Assembly (NCBI GenBank): GCA_947174885.1 | Contig: CAMWKO010000001.1 | Span: 124,001 to 188,000, forward strand | DNA length: 64,000 nucleotides | Direction: 5' to 3' | Source of the DNA: an uncultured Clostridia bacterium | GTDB taxonomy: Bacteria > Bacillota > Clostridia > Lachnospirales > Lachnospiraceae | Part shown: positions 1 to 10,442 of the stretch, in pieces | Position numbering within the stretch: position 1 is the stretch's first letter | Layout: each line of letters opens with the position of its first letter | The notes under the pieces: generated by a model | What the model was told of the DNA's origin: nothing | The model's database searches: none | Seen by the model: only the letters and a program-made list of their open reading frames with translations | Made by a program: the position numbers and the translations under genes

Positions 1-300
1 ACCGTCATAGCAGGCATTGATAGGCGAAGTCTGTATAGCAGAAAAACCGGCCATAGCAATATCTTCCAGTGATTCGCTGATGGCATTGAACGACCATGAA
101 AAACAGTGAAGTATTGCACCATCTTCAATATTTTCAGTAAGTCCGTAGATATTGTTATTTTCGCTTACTGATGGACCATTATTTTGTGTAGTAGTTGTAG
201 GCTGTTCATTTTTTGAATCATTATCATTGTTACAGCCTGTAAATAGACTGGCTACCATTGTTGTAGCAAGTGCTAGAGCAAAAAGTTTTTTGTTTCTCAC
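1..300 (-). CDS. secreted alpha-amylase-like lipoprotein, N-terminal part
   Basis: The first 100 codons of a gene that runs off the left edge. It starts with GTG behind an AGGAGG site (about 307-312, minus strand). A basic start, a hydrophobic stretch and the lipobox LFTGC (cysteine about residue 23) show a lipoprotein signal. A Ser/Thr/Asn-rich linker follows, then ILHCFSWSFN and AGFSAIQTSPIN, the opening strands of a GH13 alpha-amylase barrel. It would act outside the cell on starch-like glucans while anchored to the membrane. The catalytic Asp/Glu residues lie outside the window, so activity cannot be judged. Family call is from these N-terminal motifs only. Confidence 0.8.
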   Translation of the reverse strand, partial: MRNKKLFALALATTMVASLFTGCNNDNDSKNEQPTTTTQNNGPSVSENNNIYGLTENIEDGAILHCFSWSFNAISESLEDIAMAGFSAIQTSPINACYDG

Positions 301-692
301 TTTTAATACCTCCTTTTATTATAACTATATTATTTTAACATTATTTATGATTAATTAAAAGAGAAATATGATTTTTGTATATCCACTGTAATATATTGTA
401 TTTACAAAAATGATAGAATTGTGCAAGTAATATAAAGATAATATAAGAAATATGAAATTGAAAAAAGTAGAATATTTATTAGATAGATGTGTGAAAGTCA
501 AATATAATTTCCTTAAGATAGTTCAGGAAATTATGATTAGGGAGATAATAAGGCTTAAAAAACTTTTAATCCTGAGTTTGTGTTTAAATTAGAGATGCAG
601 GAATTTCTGACTGAAGGATTATGAGTAAAATATAAAATATGCAGGTATTATAGAACGTAAAACCATAATAACAACAGATGAAGAGGATAGAT
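301..692. other. intergenic region between divergent genes
   Basis: About 390 AT-rich bases between the leftward amylase gene and the rightward MATE gene. It should contain both promoters, but I could not pick either with confidence. A short frame ending near 624 reads like the tail of a lost protein (ending MQEFLTEGL), which may be a relic. No RNA gene or repeat seen. Confidence 0.4.
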
Positions 693-2030
693 ATGGAGAA
701 AAAAACAACATTATTTAATCTTACATGGCCAATACTAATAGAATCTTTTCTATTTATGCTGCTTGGTACAGTAGATGTATTTATGCTGAGTCAGTACTCT
801 GATGATGCAGTGGGAGCGGTAGGTATCGTAAATCAGGTAGTAGGTATTTCAGGTCTGGTATTTTCCATAATTACATCAGGTACATCCATAATATGCGCCC
901 AGTATATCGGTGCCAAAAAGAGCAACGAAGAAAAAAACAGACTGGTAGGGGCGGCGTTACAGGTAAACACTTTTATGGGCATTATTATGAGTGTGATTAT
1001 GTATGTATTTGCAAGTGAGCTTTTAAAGTTCATGGAGCTTGATGCCGACCTTATGGTTGACGGTATGGCATACATGGAAATAGTAGGAGGTTATGTATTT
1101 ATTCAGGCTGTAGTTAATACATTTTCAGCAGTTTTAAGAGCACATGGAAAAACAAAAACCTGTATGGCTATTACAGTGGTAATGAATCTGTTAAATGTGG
1201 GAATGAACTATGTACTGATTTTCGGATTAGGACCTATACCATCTCTTGGAGTTAAAGGTGCCGCAATTTCCACAACTGTTAGTAAAGTGGTTGCCATGTT
1301 TGTTATGGGTATAATTATGTTTAAGGTAGTAATTAAAGAATTCAGACTAAAATATTTAATAATATTTAATAAAATAGAAATTAAAAAAATATTAAATATT
1401 GGTGTCCCGTCAGCAGGAGAAACAATTTCTTACAATCTGGCTTCTCTTGTTATTACCAAAATTATAAGCGGTATGGGAAAGACAGCTGTAACAGCAAATT
1501 CATATATCAGTACTGTTACAAACTATAATTATTTATTTGCAGTAGCGATAGCCCAAGGTACTGCGATAATGATTGGATGGAAAATAGGTGCAGGTAAAAA
1601 GGAGGAGGCATACAGGCTATGTATTAATTCCTTTTGGAAGGGACTTGCAGCTTCGATGACCATAACAGCTGTATGTATATTGAGCGGAAAATATCTGTTG
1701 GGACTTTTTACGGATAATGAAGATATAATTAAGATTGGTATAACCATTTTTATGATAGATATTATAAATGAAGTGGGAAGAGCTGCAAATCTTGTAATTA
1801 TTAACTCTCTTCGTGCAGCCGGAGATGTAAGATTTCCTGTGTGTGCAGGTGTGTTCTCTATGTGGGGGGTAAGTGTACTGCTTTCATATGTGTTCGGAAT
1901 AGTTCTGGGCTGGGGCTTTGTGGGTGTATGGCTTGCAAAGGGATTAGATGAAGTAGTGCGGGGTGTAATGATGTATTTGAGATGGAGAAGCAAAAAGTGG
2001 CAGAGATTTTCACAGATAGAGGAGCAGTAA
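693..2030 (+). CDS. MATE family efflux transporter
   Basis: A polytopic membrane protein of 445 residues, the usual MATE length, with about 12 hydrophobic segments in two halves. The N-terminus (LFNLTWPILIESFLFMLLG) and the internal repeat around GVPSAGETISYNLASL are typical of the family. These proteins export cationic drugs and dyes by Na+ or H+ antiport across the cytoplasmic membrane; the substrate here is unknown. I prefer ATG at 693, which has GAAGAGG about 7 bases upstream, to the in-frame ATG at 678. The gene stands alone and ends in a hairpin shared with pyrG. Confidence 0.9.
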   Translation: MEKKTTLFNLTWPILIESFLFMLLGTVDVFMLSQYSDDAVGAVGIVNQVVGISGLVFSIITSGTSIICAQYIGAKKSNEEKNRLVGAALQVNTFMGIIMSVIMYVFASELLKFMELDADLMVDGMAYMEIVGGYVFIQAVVNTFSAVLRAHGKTKTCMAITVVMNLLNVGMNYVLIFGLGPIPSLGVKGAAISTTVSKVVAMFVMGIIMFKVVIKEFRLKYLIIFNKIEIKKILNIGVPSAGETISYNLASLVITKIISGMGKTAVTANSYISTVTNYNYLFAVAIAQGTAIMIGWKIGAGKKEEAYRLCINSFWKGLAASMTITAVCILSGKYLLGLFTDNEDIIKIGITIFMIDIINEVGRAANLVIINSLRAAGDVRFPVCAGVFSMWGVSVLLSYVFGIVLGWGFVGVWLAKGLDEVVRGVMMYLRWRSKKWQRFSQIEEQ

Positions 2031-2034
2031 ATCA

Positions 2035-2077
2035 AAAAGAAGCCGTCACACTAATCTTAGTGCGACGGCTTCTTTTT
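2035..2077. terminator. bidirectional terminator between MATE gene and pyrG
   Basis: Arms AGAAGCCGTCACAC and GTGCGACGGCTTCT pair with one mismatch around an 8-base loop, with an A-run before and a T-run after. It can serve both convergent genes. Confidence 0.85.
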
Positions 2078-2084
2078 AGTATCA

Positions 2085-3689
2085 CTATTTACTATATTTT
2101 AAAGATGCCTCGATAAAGCCCTTGAATAACGGATGTGGTCTGTTTGGTCTTGATTTGAACTCAGGATGAGCCTGAGTAGCAATAAACCAAGGGTGATTTT
2201 TTAATTCGACCATTTCAATTATTCTGCCGTCAGGAGAAATACCGGAAAGCAGCATACCGTTTTCTGTTAAAACATTTCTAAAGTCATTGTTTACCTCGTA
2301 TCTGTGTCTGTGACGTTCATGGATAATTTCCTCGCCGTAAAGCTCAAATGATTTTGAAGTTTTATCAAGTACACAAGGATATGAGCCAAGCCTTAAAGTG
2401 CCGCCAATATCTTCAATACCATCCTGGTCCGGCATTAAGTGGATTACAGGGTGAGTGGTGTTAGGGTCTAATTCAACACTATGTGCATCACTATATCCTA
2501 CAACATTTCTTGCAAATTCTACGATTGAAAGCTGCATACCAAGACAGAGACCAAGAAATGGAATATTGTTTTCCCTGGCATAAGTAATAGCAAAAATCTT
2601 TCCGTCAATACCACGGTTTCCAAAACCACCGGGAACCAGAATACCGGAAACATCTGAAAATATTTCATCGACATTTTCCTTTGTAACGGTTTCAGAGTCT
2701 ACCCATTTAATATGAACAGTTGCATCATTGGCAATACCTGCATGCTGTAATGACTCAACTACACTTATATAAGCATCATGGAGTGAAATATATTTTCCTA
2801 CTAAAGCGACAGTTACATCCTTTGACAGATTCTTGGCTTTGTTTACCATATCAGTCCAGTCGTTTAAATCAGGAGTAGGACAGTCAAGATTTAAACATTC
2901 ACAGGCAACCTCAGCTAAATGTTCAGCCTCCATGGCAAGCGGAGCTTCATATAGTACGCTAACATCAAGATTTTGCAATACATGATTGTTTGGAACGTTA
3001 CAGAATAAAGCAATCTTATCTCTGAGTTGTTTGTCTACAGGCATTTCTGAACGGCAGACAATAATATCAGGCTGAATACCCATTCCCTGAAGCTCCTTTA
3101 CGCTCGCCTGTGTAGGCTTTGTCTTCATTTCACCGGAAGAGCGCAGATAAGGAATAAGTGTAACATGTATAAGTATAGCATTTTCCTTTCCTACCTCATG
3201 CTGAAACTGACGAATGGATTCAAGGAAAGGCTGGCTTTCGATATCACCAACAGTACCGCCTACTTCAATAATAGCAATTTCTGTATCCGTAGTTGAATAA
3301 TTTCTATGGAAACGACTCTTTATTTCGTTTGTAATATGAGGAATAACCTGAACAGTACCTCCGCCAAAATCACCTCTACGCTCCTTTGAAAGTACAGACC
3401 AGTATACTTTACCGGTTGTAACGTTGGAGTTCTTTGTAAGGCTTTCATCTATAAATCTTTCATAGTGACCAAGGTCTAAATCTGTTTCAGCACCATCATC
3501 GGTAACAAAAACTTCACCATGCTGAATCGGGTTCATAGTACCCGGGTCAATATTAATGTATGGGTCAAATTTCTGCATTGTAACCTTATATCCGCGAGCC
3601 TTTAATAATCTTCCAAGAGATGCTGCGGTAATGCCCTTGCCAAGACCTGACACAACTCCACCGGTTACAAATACGTATTTTACTGCCAT
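2085..3689 (-). CDS. pyrG: CTP synthase
   Basis: Makes CTP from UTP, ATP and glutamine, the last step of pyrimidine nucleotide synthesis, in the cytosol. At 534 residues it is full length. The N-terminal synthetase domain opens with [20 protein letters not shown] (P-loop-like), and the C-terminal class I glutamine amidotransferase domain has PGGFG and the nucleophile elbow LGLCLGMQ, with the His/Glu pair near QAHPEF. The start is ATG behind AAGGAGG. It is monocistronic and convergent with the MATE gene. The 425-base upstream region holds a dispersed repeat; I did not find the pyrimidine attenuation motif known in Bacillus pyrG. Confidence 0.97.
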   Translation of the reverse strand: MAVKYVFVTGGVVSGLGKGITAASLGRLLKARGYKVTMQKFDPYINIDPGTMNPIQHGEVFVTDDGAETDLDLGHYERFIDESLTKNSNVTTGKVYWSVLSKERRGDFGGGTVQVIPHITNEIKSRFHRNYSTTDTEIAIIEVGGTVGDIESQPFLESIRQFQHEVGKENAILIHVTLIPYLRSSGEMKTKPTQASVKELQGMGIQPDIIVCRSEMPVDKQLRDKIALFCNVPNNHVLQNLDVSVLYEAPLAMEAEHLAEVACECLNLDCPTPDLNDWTDMVNKAKNLSKDVTVALVGKYISLHDAYISVVESLQHAGIANDATVHIKWVDSETVTKENVDEIFSDVSGILVPGGFGNRGIDGKIFAITYARENNIPFLGLCLGMQLSIVEFARNVVGYSDAHSVELDPNTTHPVIHLMPDQDGIEDIGGTLRLGSYPCVLDKTSKSFELYGEEIIHERHRHRYEVNNDFRNVLTENGMLLSGISPDGRIIEMVELKNHPWFIATQAHPEFKSRPNRPHPLFKGFIEASLKYSK

Positions 3690-3743
3690 AACTTGTCCTC
3701 CTTGATATGTAAATTATATGCTTTTATTTAAAGTTTTCATATT

Positions 3744-3800
3744 TTTATTCCCGTAAGCAACGAGCCAAATCAGGATTGCCTGACCTTGGCGACGGCTTCT
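3744..3800 (+). repeat. dispersed intergenic repeat, family B
   Basis: Carries TTTATTCCCG-(TA)-AGCAA-(C)-GAGCCAAAT followed by TTGGCGACGGC. The reverse complement of nearly the same motif lies at 10363-10425. The GCCAAAT...TTGGC part can fold as a hairpin. Confidence 0.6.
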
Positions 3801-3970
3801 AAAAGTATATCTTTATACAGAATATTTTTATAAAAAATGTAGTGTATGAAAATTAAACATCAAAGCACTATTATACAGCATAGAACAAAAATATGCTATA
3901 TTAAATTTTAAAAATCCAAAATTAAGAAAATATGTTCATAAAACCTTTATACTTTTTTACAATAAGATTA

Positions 3971-3999
3971 TTGATTTATGGGTAAAATATCTTTATAAT
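3971..3999 (+). promoter_or_regulatory. predicted sigma-A promoter for ftsH
   Basis: TTGATT, a 17-base spacer and TATAAT, about 115 bases upstream of the ftsH start. Confidence 0.55.
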
Positions 4000-4114
4000 T
4001 ACAGTCATATATCAAAAATGGAATTTAAAGGAATAAACATTTATATTTCTTTTAGGAGAAATGCAAATAATAATAGATATGGAAATGATATATAGAAAGT
4101 AGAAAGAGGTTACA

Positions 4115-6079
4115 ATGGATAATAATTTTGGAAATAATCAGAGAAATAATATTCCACCAAATGGCAGTAATAGTCAGAATGACAATAATAATAGAGGTGA
4201 CGGAAATAACAATAAGAAAAAGCAGAATATTATTATACTTTTAATAGCAGCTATGTTTACACTATTAGCAGTGACTGCTCTTACAACTCTTTATACAAAT
4301 GCAACTTCAGAAGAAGTTACATATGATAGGTTTCTTAAAATGATAGAGGATGGAGAGGTAAAATCAGTAGTGATTAATACCTCAGGAAAAATCATCATTA
4401 CTCCAAAGGAGGAGGACACTGAAAATAATAATACAAATTCAGGTATATTTGGATTTGGAGATGGTATTAAGAAAATTTACTATACGAATGCTATAAGTGT
4501 TGATGCATTATACGAGACTCTGGCAGAAGCGGATATCGAGTTTAAGGCAGACAGCTCGGATTCGGGATCTACTATATTAGAGATTATTATTTCATGGATT
4601 CTTCCATTTATATTGATTTATTTCTTTATGGGAATGATATTCAAGCGTATGGGTGGTGGAGCTATGAGCGTAGGTAAGTCTAAAGCAAAGATGTATATGC
4701 AGAAGGATACGGGAGTAACCTTTGCTGATGTAGCAGGACAGGATGAAGCTAAGGATTCACTTACAGAAATAGTTGATTTCCTTCACAATCCGGCTAAGTA
4801 TGCATCAATAGGTGCAAAACTGCCAAAGGGTGCATTACTTGTGGGACCTCCGGGTACAGGTAAAACCTTGCTTGCAAAGGCTGTTGCAGGAGAAGCAAAT
4901 GTACCGTTTTTCTCTCTTTCCGGTTCGGATTTTGTAGAGTTATATGTAGGTGTGGGTGCTTCAAGAGTCAGAGATTTATTTAAGCAGGCACAGCAGAATG
5001 CTCCATGTATTATATTTATTGATGAAATAGATGCTATAGGTAAAAGCCGTGATTCAAAGTACGGTGGCGGAAATGATGAAAGGGAACAGACTCTAAATCA
5101 GCTGCTTTCAGAAATGGACGGATTTGATTCTTCAAAGGGCTTGTTTATTTTGGCTGCTACTAACAGACCGGATGTACTTGATAAGGCACTTCTAAGACCG
5201 GGACGTTTTGACAGAAGAATAATTATTGATAAACCTGATTTAAAGGGCAGGGTAGAAACCTTAAAGGTTCATTCAAAGAATGTAGCTATGGACGAAACCG
5301 TAGATTTAGATGCTATTGGTCTTGCAACCTCCGGTGCAGTAGGCTCAGATCTTGCCAATATGATAAATGAAGCTGCCATTAATGCAGTTAAAAACGGAAG
5401 AACAGCAATTTCTCAGTCTGATTTATTTGAGTCAGTGGAAGTGGTTATTGCCGGTAAAGAGAAAAAGGACAGAATTTTAAGTGAAAAGGAAAAGAGAACA
5501 GTTGCATATCATGAGGTTGGTCATGCACTTATTACGGCATTAGAGAAAAATTCAGAGCCTGTTCAGAAGATTACTATTGTACCAAGAACTATGGGTTCAT
5601 TGGGTTATGTAATGCAGGTACCTGAAGAAGAAAAATATCTTATGAGTAAGGATGAATTACTGGCAAGAATTACAACGCTTTTAGGCGGTCGTGCTTCTGA
5701 AGAAATTGTTTTTGACACTGTAACTACAGGAGCGTCAAATGATATGGAAAAGGCAACAGAGCTTGCCAGAGCAATGATTACACAGTATGGTATGTCTGAT
5801 AAATTCGGACTTATGTCACTTGAAAGTGTAGAAGATAAATATTTAAGTGGAAGAAGTTCTCTTAATTGTTCGGACGTAACAGCAGCAGAAATAGATACTG
5901 AGGTTAAGACCTTACTAAAGGAATGCTATGCAAAGGCAAAGGCACTTTTGCTTGAAAACAGAGATGTATTAGATAAGATTGCGACCTATTTATATGAAAA
6001 GGAAACTATTACGGGAAAGCAATTTATGGAGATATATAATCAGGTAAAAAACAGTGACAGTGAAGATAGTGAAGAGTAA
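4115..6079 (+). CDS. ftsH: ATP-dependent zinc metalloprotease FtsH
   Basis: A membrane-anchored hexameric AAA+ protease that degrades misfolded membrane proteins and short-lived regulators. The order of parts is: an Asn-rich cytosolic tail (residues 1-35), a transmembrane helix (about 38-62), an extracytoplasmic domain, a second helix (about 155-175), the AAA+ module with Walker A GPPGTGKT (about 244-251), Walker [11 protein letters not shown] and the SRH region ending RPGRFDRRI, then the protease domain with zinc site HEVGH (about 466-470). Length 654 is normal. The N-terminal tail, with very many Asn residues, is longer than in Bacillus FtsH. It is followed after 3 bases by uvrC. Confidence 0.96.
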   Translation: MDNNFGNNQRNNIPPNGSNSQNDNNNRGDGNNNKKKQNIIILLIAAMFTLLAVTALTTLYTNATSEEVTYDRFLKMIEDGEVKSVVINTSGKIIITPKEEDTENNNTNSGIFGFGDGIKKIYYTNAISVDALYETLAEADIEFKADSSDSGSTILEIIISWILPFILIYFFMGMIFKRMGGGAMSVGKSKAKMYMQKDTGVTFADVAGQDEAKDSLTEIVDFLHNPAKYASIGAKLPKGALLVGPPGTGKTLLAKAVAGEANVPFFSLSGSDFVELYVGVGASRVRDLFKQAQQNAPCIIFIDEIDAIGKSRDSKYGGGNDEREQTLNQLLSEMDGFDSSKGLFILAATNRPDVLDKALLRPGRFDRRIIIDKPDLKGRVETLKVHSKNVAMDETVDLDAIGLATSGAVGSDLANMINEAAINAVKNGRTAISQSDLFESVEVVIAGKEKKDRILSEKEKRTVAYHEVGHALITALEKNSEPVQKITIVPRTMGSLGYVMQVPEEEKYLMSKDELLARITTLLGGRASEEIVFDTVTTGASNDMEKATELARAMITQYGMSDKFGLMSLESVEDKYLSGRSSLNCSDVTAAEIDTEVKTLLKECYAKAKALLLENRDVLDKIATYLYEKETITGKQFMEIYNQVKNSDSEDSEE

Positions 6080-6082
6080 GAT

Positions 6083-7945
6083 ATGTTTGATATTGAAGAG
6101 GAATTAAAGAAACTCCCGACATCGCCGGGAGTCTATTTAATGCACAACGAAAAAGATGAAATAATATATGTAGGGAAGGCCATAAGTCTGAGAAACAGAG
6201 TACGGCAGTATTTCAGGGAAAGTACCAATAAGACTTCAAAAATAAAACATATGGTTTCAAATATAAGCTATTTTGAATATATTGTGACTGACTCCGAGCT
6301 GGAGGCTCTTATTTTAGAGTGCAATCTTATAAAAGAGCATCGTCCAAGGTATAATACAATGTTAAAGGATGATAAAACATATCCATACATTAAAGTAACT
6401 ACCTATGAAGATTTTCCAAGAATACTCATTTCAAGAGATATGAAAAAGGATAAGTCCAGATATTTCGGACCATATACAAGTTCAGGAGCGGTAAAGGAAA
6501 CTATAGAGCTTCTAAGGAAAATATATAAGGTGCGCTCCTGCAGGAAAAAACTGCCTGAGGATATCGGAAAGGGCAGAGTATGCTTAAACTATCATATAAA
6601 GCAGTGTAACGGACCATGTATGGGATATATAAGTAGTGAGGAATATAAAAAATCCATTGAAGATGCCATTGAGTTTTTAAATGGAAAATATGATAAGGTA
6701 ATGTCAGATTTAGAAGAAAGAATGTATACTGCTTCTCAAAATATGGAGTTTGAAAAGGCAGCGGAATATAGAGATTTACTAAACAGCATAAAGATTATTG
6801 CACAGAAACAGAAGATTACTTCAGAAGAAATGATGGATAGAGATGTGATTGCATATGCTTCTGAGGATTTTGATGCAGTGGTGCAGGTATTTTTTATAAG
6901 AGAGGGAAAACTGATTGGACGTGAGCATTTCCATATGTCTACGGCATATCTTGAAAAAGGGGAGCAGATATTAGAAAGCTTTATTAAACAGTATTATTCA
7001 GGGACACCTTTTGTGCCAAAAGAGATTTTGCTTCCAAAGGAATTAAATGACAGTGAAATAATTTCTGAATGGTTAAGTAAAGTCAAGGGCTCAAAGGTAA
7101 GGCTTATTACACCTAAAAAAGGTGAAAAAGAAAAAATGGTGGAGTTGGCAAAGAAGAATGCAAAGCTGGTACTAACTAAGGATAAGGAAAAGATAAAACT
7201 GCAGGAGGAGAGAACTATAGGGGCAGCCAGAGAGCTATTTGAAACTATAGGTATAGAAACATCAGATGGCTCATACAGAATGGAGGCATTTGATATTTCA
7301 AATACAGCCGGAATGTTATCCGTTGGTTCTATGATAGTGTATGAAAAGGGAAAACCAAAGAGGAATAACTATAGAAAATTTAAAATAAAGACAGTAACAG
7401 GACCGGATGATTATAGTAGTATGAGAGAGGTTTTAACCAGAAGATTTTTGCATGGTATGGAGGAGAGAGAAACTCTTGGAGAAGAGGACTTAGAGTTGGG
7501 TAAATTCTCAAACTTTCCTGAACTTATACTTATGGATGGAGGTATGGGACAGGTTAACGTTGCGCTGGAGGTACTTGACAGCCTTAAAATCAACATACCT
7601 GTATGCGGTATGGTAAAGGATGACCACCATAGAACCAGAGGTCTCTATTATAATGGAGAAGAAATCGCTATAGATACTCATGGAGAAATGTTTAAACTTA
7701 TTACAAGAATACAGGATGAAGCTCATAGATTTGCTATTGAATTTCATAGAAGTCTGCGTGGCAAAAACCAGATTAAATCTATACTTGATGATATTCCGGG
7801 AGTGGGGGAAACCAGAAGAAAATCATTGATGAAGCATTTCAAATCTATAGAAGAAATAAAGAATGCTTCGGTTGAAGAATTGAAGGAAGTGCCATCATTA
7901 AATGAAGAGGTGGCAAATAATATATATTCATTTTTTCATCACTAA
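6083..7945 (+). CDS. uvrC: excinuclease ABC subunit C
   Basis: Makes both incisions in nucleotide excision repair with UvrA and UvrB. The N-terminal GIY-YIG nuclease domain starts [25 protein letters not shown] motif lies in the middle ([13 protein letters not shown]), followed by the RNase H-like C-terminal nuclease with [21 protein letters not shown] and [11 protein letters not shown], and two terminal helix-hairpin-helix motifs ([16 protein letters not shown]). The length of 620 residues is complete. It begins 3 bases after ftsH, so the two are probably cotranscribed. A tandem structured repeat follows. Confidence 0.97.
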   Translation: MFDIEEELKKLPTSPGVYLMHNEKDEIIYVGKAISLRNRVRQYFRESTNKTSKIKHMVSNISYFEYIVTDSELEALILECNLIKEHRPRYNTMLKDDKTYPYIKVTTYEDFPRILISRDMKKDKSRYFGPYTSSGAVKETIELLRKIYKVRSCRKKLPEDIGKGRVCLNYHIKQCNGPCMGYISSEEYKKSIEDAIEFLNGKYDKVMSDLEERMYTASQNMEFEKAAEYRDLLNSIKIIAQKQKITSEEMMDRDVIAYASEDFDAVVQVFFIREGKLIGREHFHMSTAYLEKGEQILESFIKQYYSGTPFVPKEILLPKELNDSEIISEWLSKVKGSKVRLITPKKGEKEKMVELAKKNAKLVLTKDKEKIKLQEERTIGAARELFETIGIETSDGSYRMEAFDISNTAGMLSVGSMIVYEKGKPKRNNYRKFKIKTVTGPDDYSSMREVLTRRFLHGMEERETLGEEDLELGKFSNFPELILMDGGMGQVNVALEVLDSLKINIPVCGMVKDDHHRTRGLYYNGEEIAIDTHGEMFKLITRIQDEAHRFAIEFHRSLRGKNQIKSILDDIPGVGETRRKSLMKHFKSIEEIKNASVEELKEVPSLNEEVANNIYSFFHH

Positions 7946-7959
7946 CCAATGAGGGGGGA

Positions 7960-8096
7960 GTCATCGTGAGTAAGCACAGGGATTACTCACTCGACCCATA
8001 AATCGCTTTGCTATTTTATGGTATAATGTCATCGTGAATAAACCTGCGGTTTATGCACTCGACCCATAAAATCACCTTGTGATTTTATGGGATAAT
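7960..8096 (+). repeat. two tandem copies of a 68-69 bp two-hairpin repeat, family A
   Basis: Copies at 7960-8027 and 8028-8096 both begin GTCATCGTGA and continue through a first hairpin (gTAAAcc/ggTTTAt or a variant), the phrase ACTCGACCCATAAA, a second hairpin (ATAAAATCA...TGATTTTAT) and GGTATAAT or GGGATAAT. Within each copy the hairpin stems are conserved by paired changes. Two closer copies occur at 14297-14434. Confidence 0.8.
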
Positions 8097-8174
8097 AAAA
8101 AAATGATATGGAAATATGTAGTAGTTTGGGGTAATATATAGCTATATGTAAAAAAATGAACGTTGGAGGTTACT

Positions 8175-9113
8175 ATGGCAGGTCAAAGCAGTGTTAAGCT
8201 TTCAGAGCTTATTGAAAAAAACGGGTTGAGAAGTTGTACAGCAAATGTAAATGTAGAAGAAATAAAAATAACTGTTCCTGAAATAAATAGACCAAGTCTG
8301 GGTTTGGTAGGATATTTTGAACATTTTCCGAGTGAAAGAGTTCAGATTATGGGATATGTTGAATATACTTTCTTAGAACAAATGGACAGAGATAAAAAAA
8401 TGGAAGTATATGATATGCTTATGTCACAGAAATCACCATGTATTATATTTTGCAGAGGATTAGAGCCTGATAAAGATATTATATCAGCAGGTGAAAAATA
8501 TGGAGTTCCGGTTTTAGTATCAGATAAAACCACTTCCGATTTAACAGCAGAAATTATCAGATGGCTTAATGTAGAGCTGGCACCTTGCATATCTATTCAT
8601 GGTGTACTTGTAGATGTTTATGGTGAAGGCGTTCTTATTATGGGTGAAAGTGGTATTGGTAAGAGTGAAGCTGCATTAGAGCTTATAAAGAGAGGACATC
8701 GTCTTGTTTCTGATGATGTGGTTGAAATCAGGAGAGTTAGTGGGGAAACACTTATTGGTTCAGCACCGGATATTACAAGACATTTTATCGAACTCAGAGG
8801 TATCGGTATTATTGATGTAAAAACTTTATTTGGTGTTGGAAGTGTAAAGGATACACAAAGTATTGACCTTGTGATAAATTTGGAGGAATGGAGCAGAGAT
8901 AAGGAATATGACAGATTAGGTCTTGAGGAGGAATATACAGAATTTCTTGGAAACAAGGTAGTAAGTCATTCTATTCCAATTAGACCGGGACGTAATTTAG
9001 CAGTAATAGTTGAGTCAGCAGCTGTTAATTACCGTCAGCGTAAGATGGGATACAATGCAGCGAAGGAGCTGTATAACAGAGTACAGAGAAATCTTACAAA
9101 GACAGAGGAATAA
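8175..9113 (+). CDS. hprK: HPr kinase/phosphorylase
   Basis: Phosphorylates, and with phosphate dephosphorylates, the regulatory serine (Ser46) of HPr and Crh. It is the sensor of carbon catabolite repression in Firmicutes. The C-terminal catalytic domain has Walker A GESGIGKSEAALEL, the capping region HRLVSDDVVEIRR, and the signature around IELRGIGIIDVKTLFG. I choose ATG at 175 bases into this stretch (8175, MAGQSS) because GGAGGT lies 5 bases upstream; a TTG at 8163 overlaps that site. It gives 312 residues. A Crh-like substrate is encoded 4 kb downstream in the same direction. Confidence 0.96.
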   Translation: MAGQSSVKLSELIEKNGLRSCTANVNVEEIKITVPEINRPSLGLVGYFEHFPSERVQIMGYVEYTFLEQMDRDKKMEVYDMLMSQKSPCIIFCRGLEPDKDIISAGEKYGVPVLVSDKTTSDLTAEIIRWLNVELAPCISIHGVLVDVYGEGVLIMGESGIGKSEAALELIKRGHRLVSDDVVEIRRVSGETLIGSAPDITRHFIELRGIGIIDVKTLFGVGSVKDTQSIDLVINLEEWSRDKEYDRLGLEEEYTEFLGNKVVSHSIPIRPGRNLAVIVESAAVNYRQRKMGYNAAKELYNRVQRNLTKTEE

Positions 9114-9145
9114 ATAAAGATAAAATTAGAATGGAGGACGAAAAA

Positions 9146-10087
9146 ATGAGTAAAGTATGTTTTGGTGTGGATATTGGTGGTACTACAGTAAAGCTGGGTA
9201 TGTTTGATGAAGAGGGAACATTAAAGTATAAGTGTGAAATCCCTACCCGTAAGGAAGAAGACGGAAAAATGATTATTCCGGATATATGTGATAAGATTAC
9301 GGAAATACTTACTATAAATGAGATATCAAAAAGTGATATTACAGGTGTGGGTCTTGGTATTCCGGGTGCAGTAGCAGATGACGGAACAGTACTTAAATGT
9401 GTAAATTTGGGATGGGGCATTTTCAATGTAGGAGAAAAGTTTAAAGAAATATTTGGTGAAGTAAATGTAAAGTGTGGTAATGATGCCAATGTGGCAGCTC
9501 TTGGAGAAATGTTTAAGGGTAGTGCTGAAGGCGAGAAGAATATGGTTATGATTACACTTGGTACAGGTGTTGGTGGTGGTGTCATCATCGGTGGAAAGAT
9601 TATTACAGGTGTAAATGGTGCGGCAGGTGAAATCGGACATATGCCAATGAGTGATGATGAAGAGGGAACCTGTGGATGCGGAAAGAAAGGATGCCTTGAA
9701 CAATATGCCTCTGCTACAGGCGTGGTAAAGGTTACAAAGAAGATTTTAAATTCCACAGACAAGGCTTCTAAGATTAGAGAGATTGAAAACTTTACAGCTA
9801 AAGATGTATTTGATATGGCAAAATCAGGTGATGAGATAGCCAATCTTGCAGTAGATGAACTTGGTAAATACTTAGGAAAGGCAGCGGCTCATATTTCCTG
9901 TGTTGTAAATCCGGGTGTATTTGTTATTGGTGGTGGTGTAAGTAAAGCAGGACAGTTTTTAATAGATAGAATTGAAAAATATTATAAGGAATACGCATTT
10001 TTTGCAAGCAGAGATACTAAATTTATATTAGCATCATTGGGAAATGATGCGGGTATCTATGGTGCAGCAGCACTTATTCTTTCTTAG
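9146..10087 (+). CDS. glcK: ROK family glucokinase
   Basis: Phosphorylates glucose to glucose 6-phosphate with ATP, supplying glycolysis with sugar that does not enter through a PTS. The N-terminal phosphate loop is FGVDIGGTTVKLG. The ROK zinc-binding motif is CGCGKKGCLEQY, preceded by GEIGHMP with the zinc-binding His, and the catalytic Asp lies in CGNDANVAALGE. ATG at 9146 is chosen because GGAGGA at 9133-9138 sits 7 bases upstream; the in-frame ATG at 9131 overlaps that site. That gives 313 residues, normal for GlcK. It lies directly after hprK. Confidence 0.93.
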   Translation: MSKVCFGVDIGGTTVKLGMFDEEGTLKYKCEIPTRKEEDGKMIIPDICDKITEILTINEISKSDITGVGLGIPGAVADDGTVLKCVNLGWGIFNVGEKFKEIFGEVNVKCGNDANVAALGEMFKGSAEGEKNMVMITLGTGVGGGVIIGGKIITGVNGAAGEIGHMPMSDDEEGTCGCGKKGCLEQYASATGVVKVTKKILNSTDKASKIREIENFTAKDVFDMAKSGDEIANLAVDELGKYLGKAAAHISCVVNPGVFVIGGGVSKAGQFLIDRIEKYYKEYAFFASRDTKFILASLGNDAGIYGAAALILS

Positions 10088-10436
10088 TACCGAGTTGTAA
10101 ACAGCTCAACATATAGAGAGTAAAAGATTTATAGTTTTATATGAGAGGCAAAATAGCACACAATTGTATACAATTCAGTGAGCCCAAAGCAAAAATCTAT
10201 GATTTTTATGTGTGTCAAAATATCACCAAGTTGTATGCAATTCCGTGAGCTCATGGCAAAAAATCTGTAATTTTATCCGCAAGACAGAAGCAGTCAAATA
10301 CCCCGCAGCAAGCTGACGGGGCATCAATCTTGTTACGCAGCAGAGCTGCGGGGTATTCGACCCTCGCGGCATTCGCCAAATGCTCATGCAAGCATGGCAT
10401 TTGGCTCATTGCTCGCGGGAATAAATAGAAAAGGAG
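10088..10436. repeat. composite intergenic repeat region between glcK and murB
   Basis: About 350 bases without a gene. The first part (10088-10250) holds degenerate copies of the ACCGAGTTGTAAACAGCTC type motif that also occurs at 14231. The next part has a 13-bp perfect pair, AATACCCCGCAGC (10297-10309) with GCTGCGGGGTATT (10345-10357). Next is a hairpin, GCCAAATGC with GCATTTGGC, flanked by CTCGCGG and CTCGCGG-related arms (10363-10420), matching family B at 3744. An open frame on the minus strand here is only the repeat read through. Confidence 0.7.
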
Positions 10437-10442
10437 CATATT

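Larger units (their letters stand above)
3690..4114. other. intergenic region between divergent pyrG and ftsH
   Basis: About 425 AT-rich bases. It contains a copy of the CCCG-AGCAA-GAGCCAAAT repeat (3744-3800) and the ftsH promoter (3971-3999). The rest shows no coding frame that I can support. Confidence 0.6.

Noticed and set aside
1529-2035. A 168-codon minus-strand frame opposite the MATE gene
   Set aside because: Lies wholly inside the transporter gene and has low-complexity Thr/Ser/Pro composition typical of antisense reading.
9094-9843. A 249-codon open frame on the minus strand opposite glcK
   Set aside because: It is the antisense shadow of a well-supported glucokinase gene, is rich in Ser/Pro as expected from reading the opposite strand, and has no ribosome site.
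10251-10439. A 62-codon minus-strand frame between glcK and murB
   Set aside because: It consists of the palindromic family B repeat; no protein feature or ribosome site.
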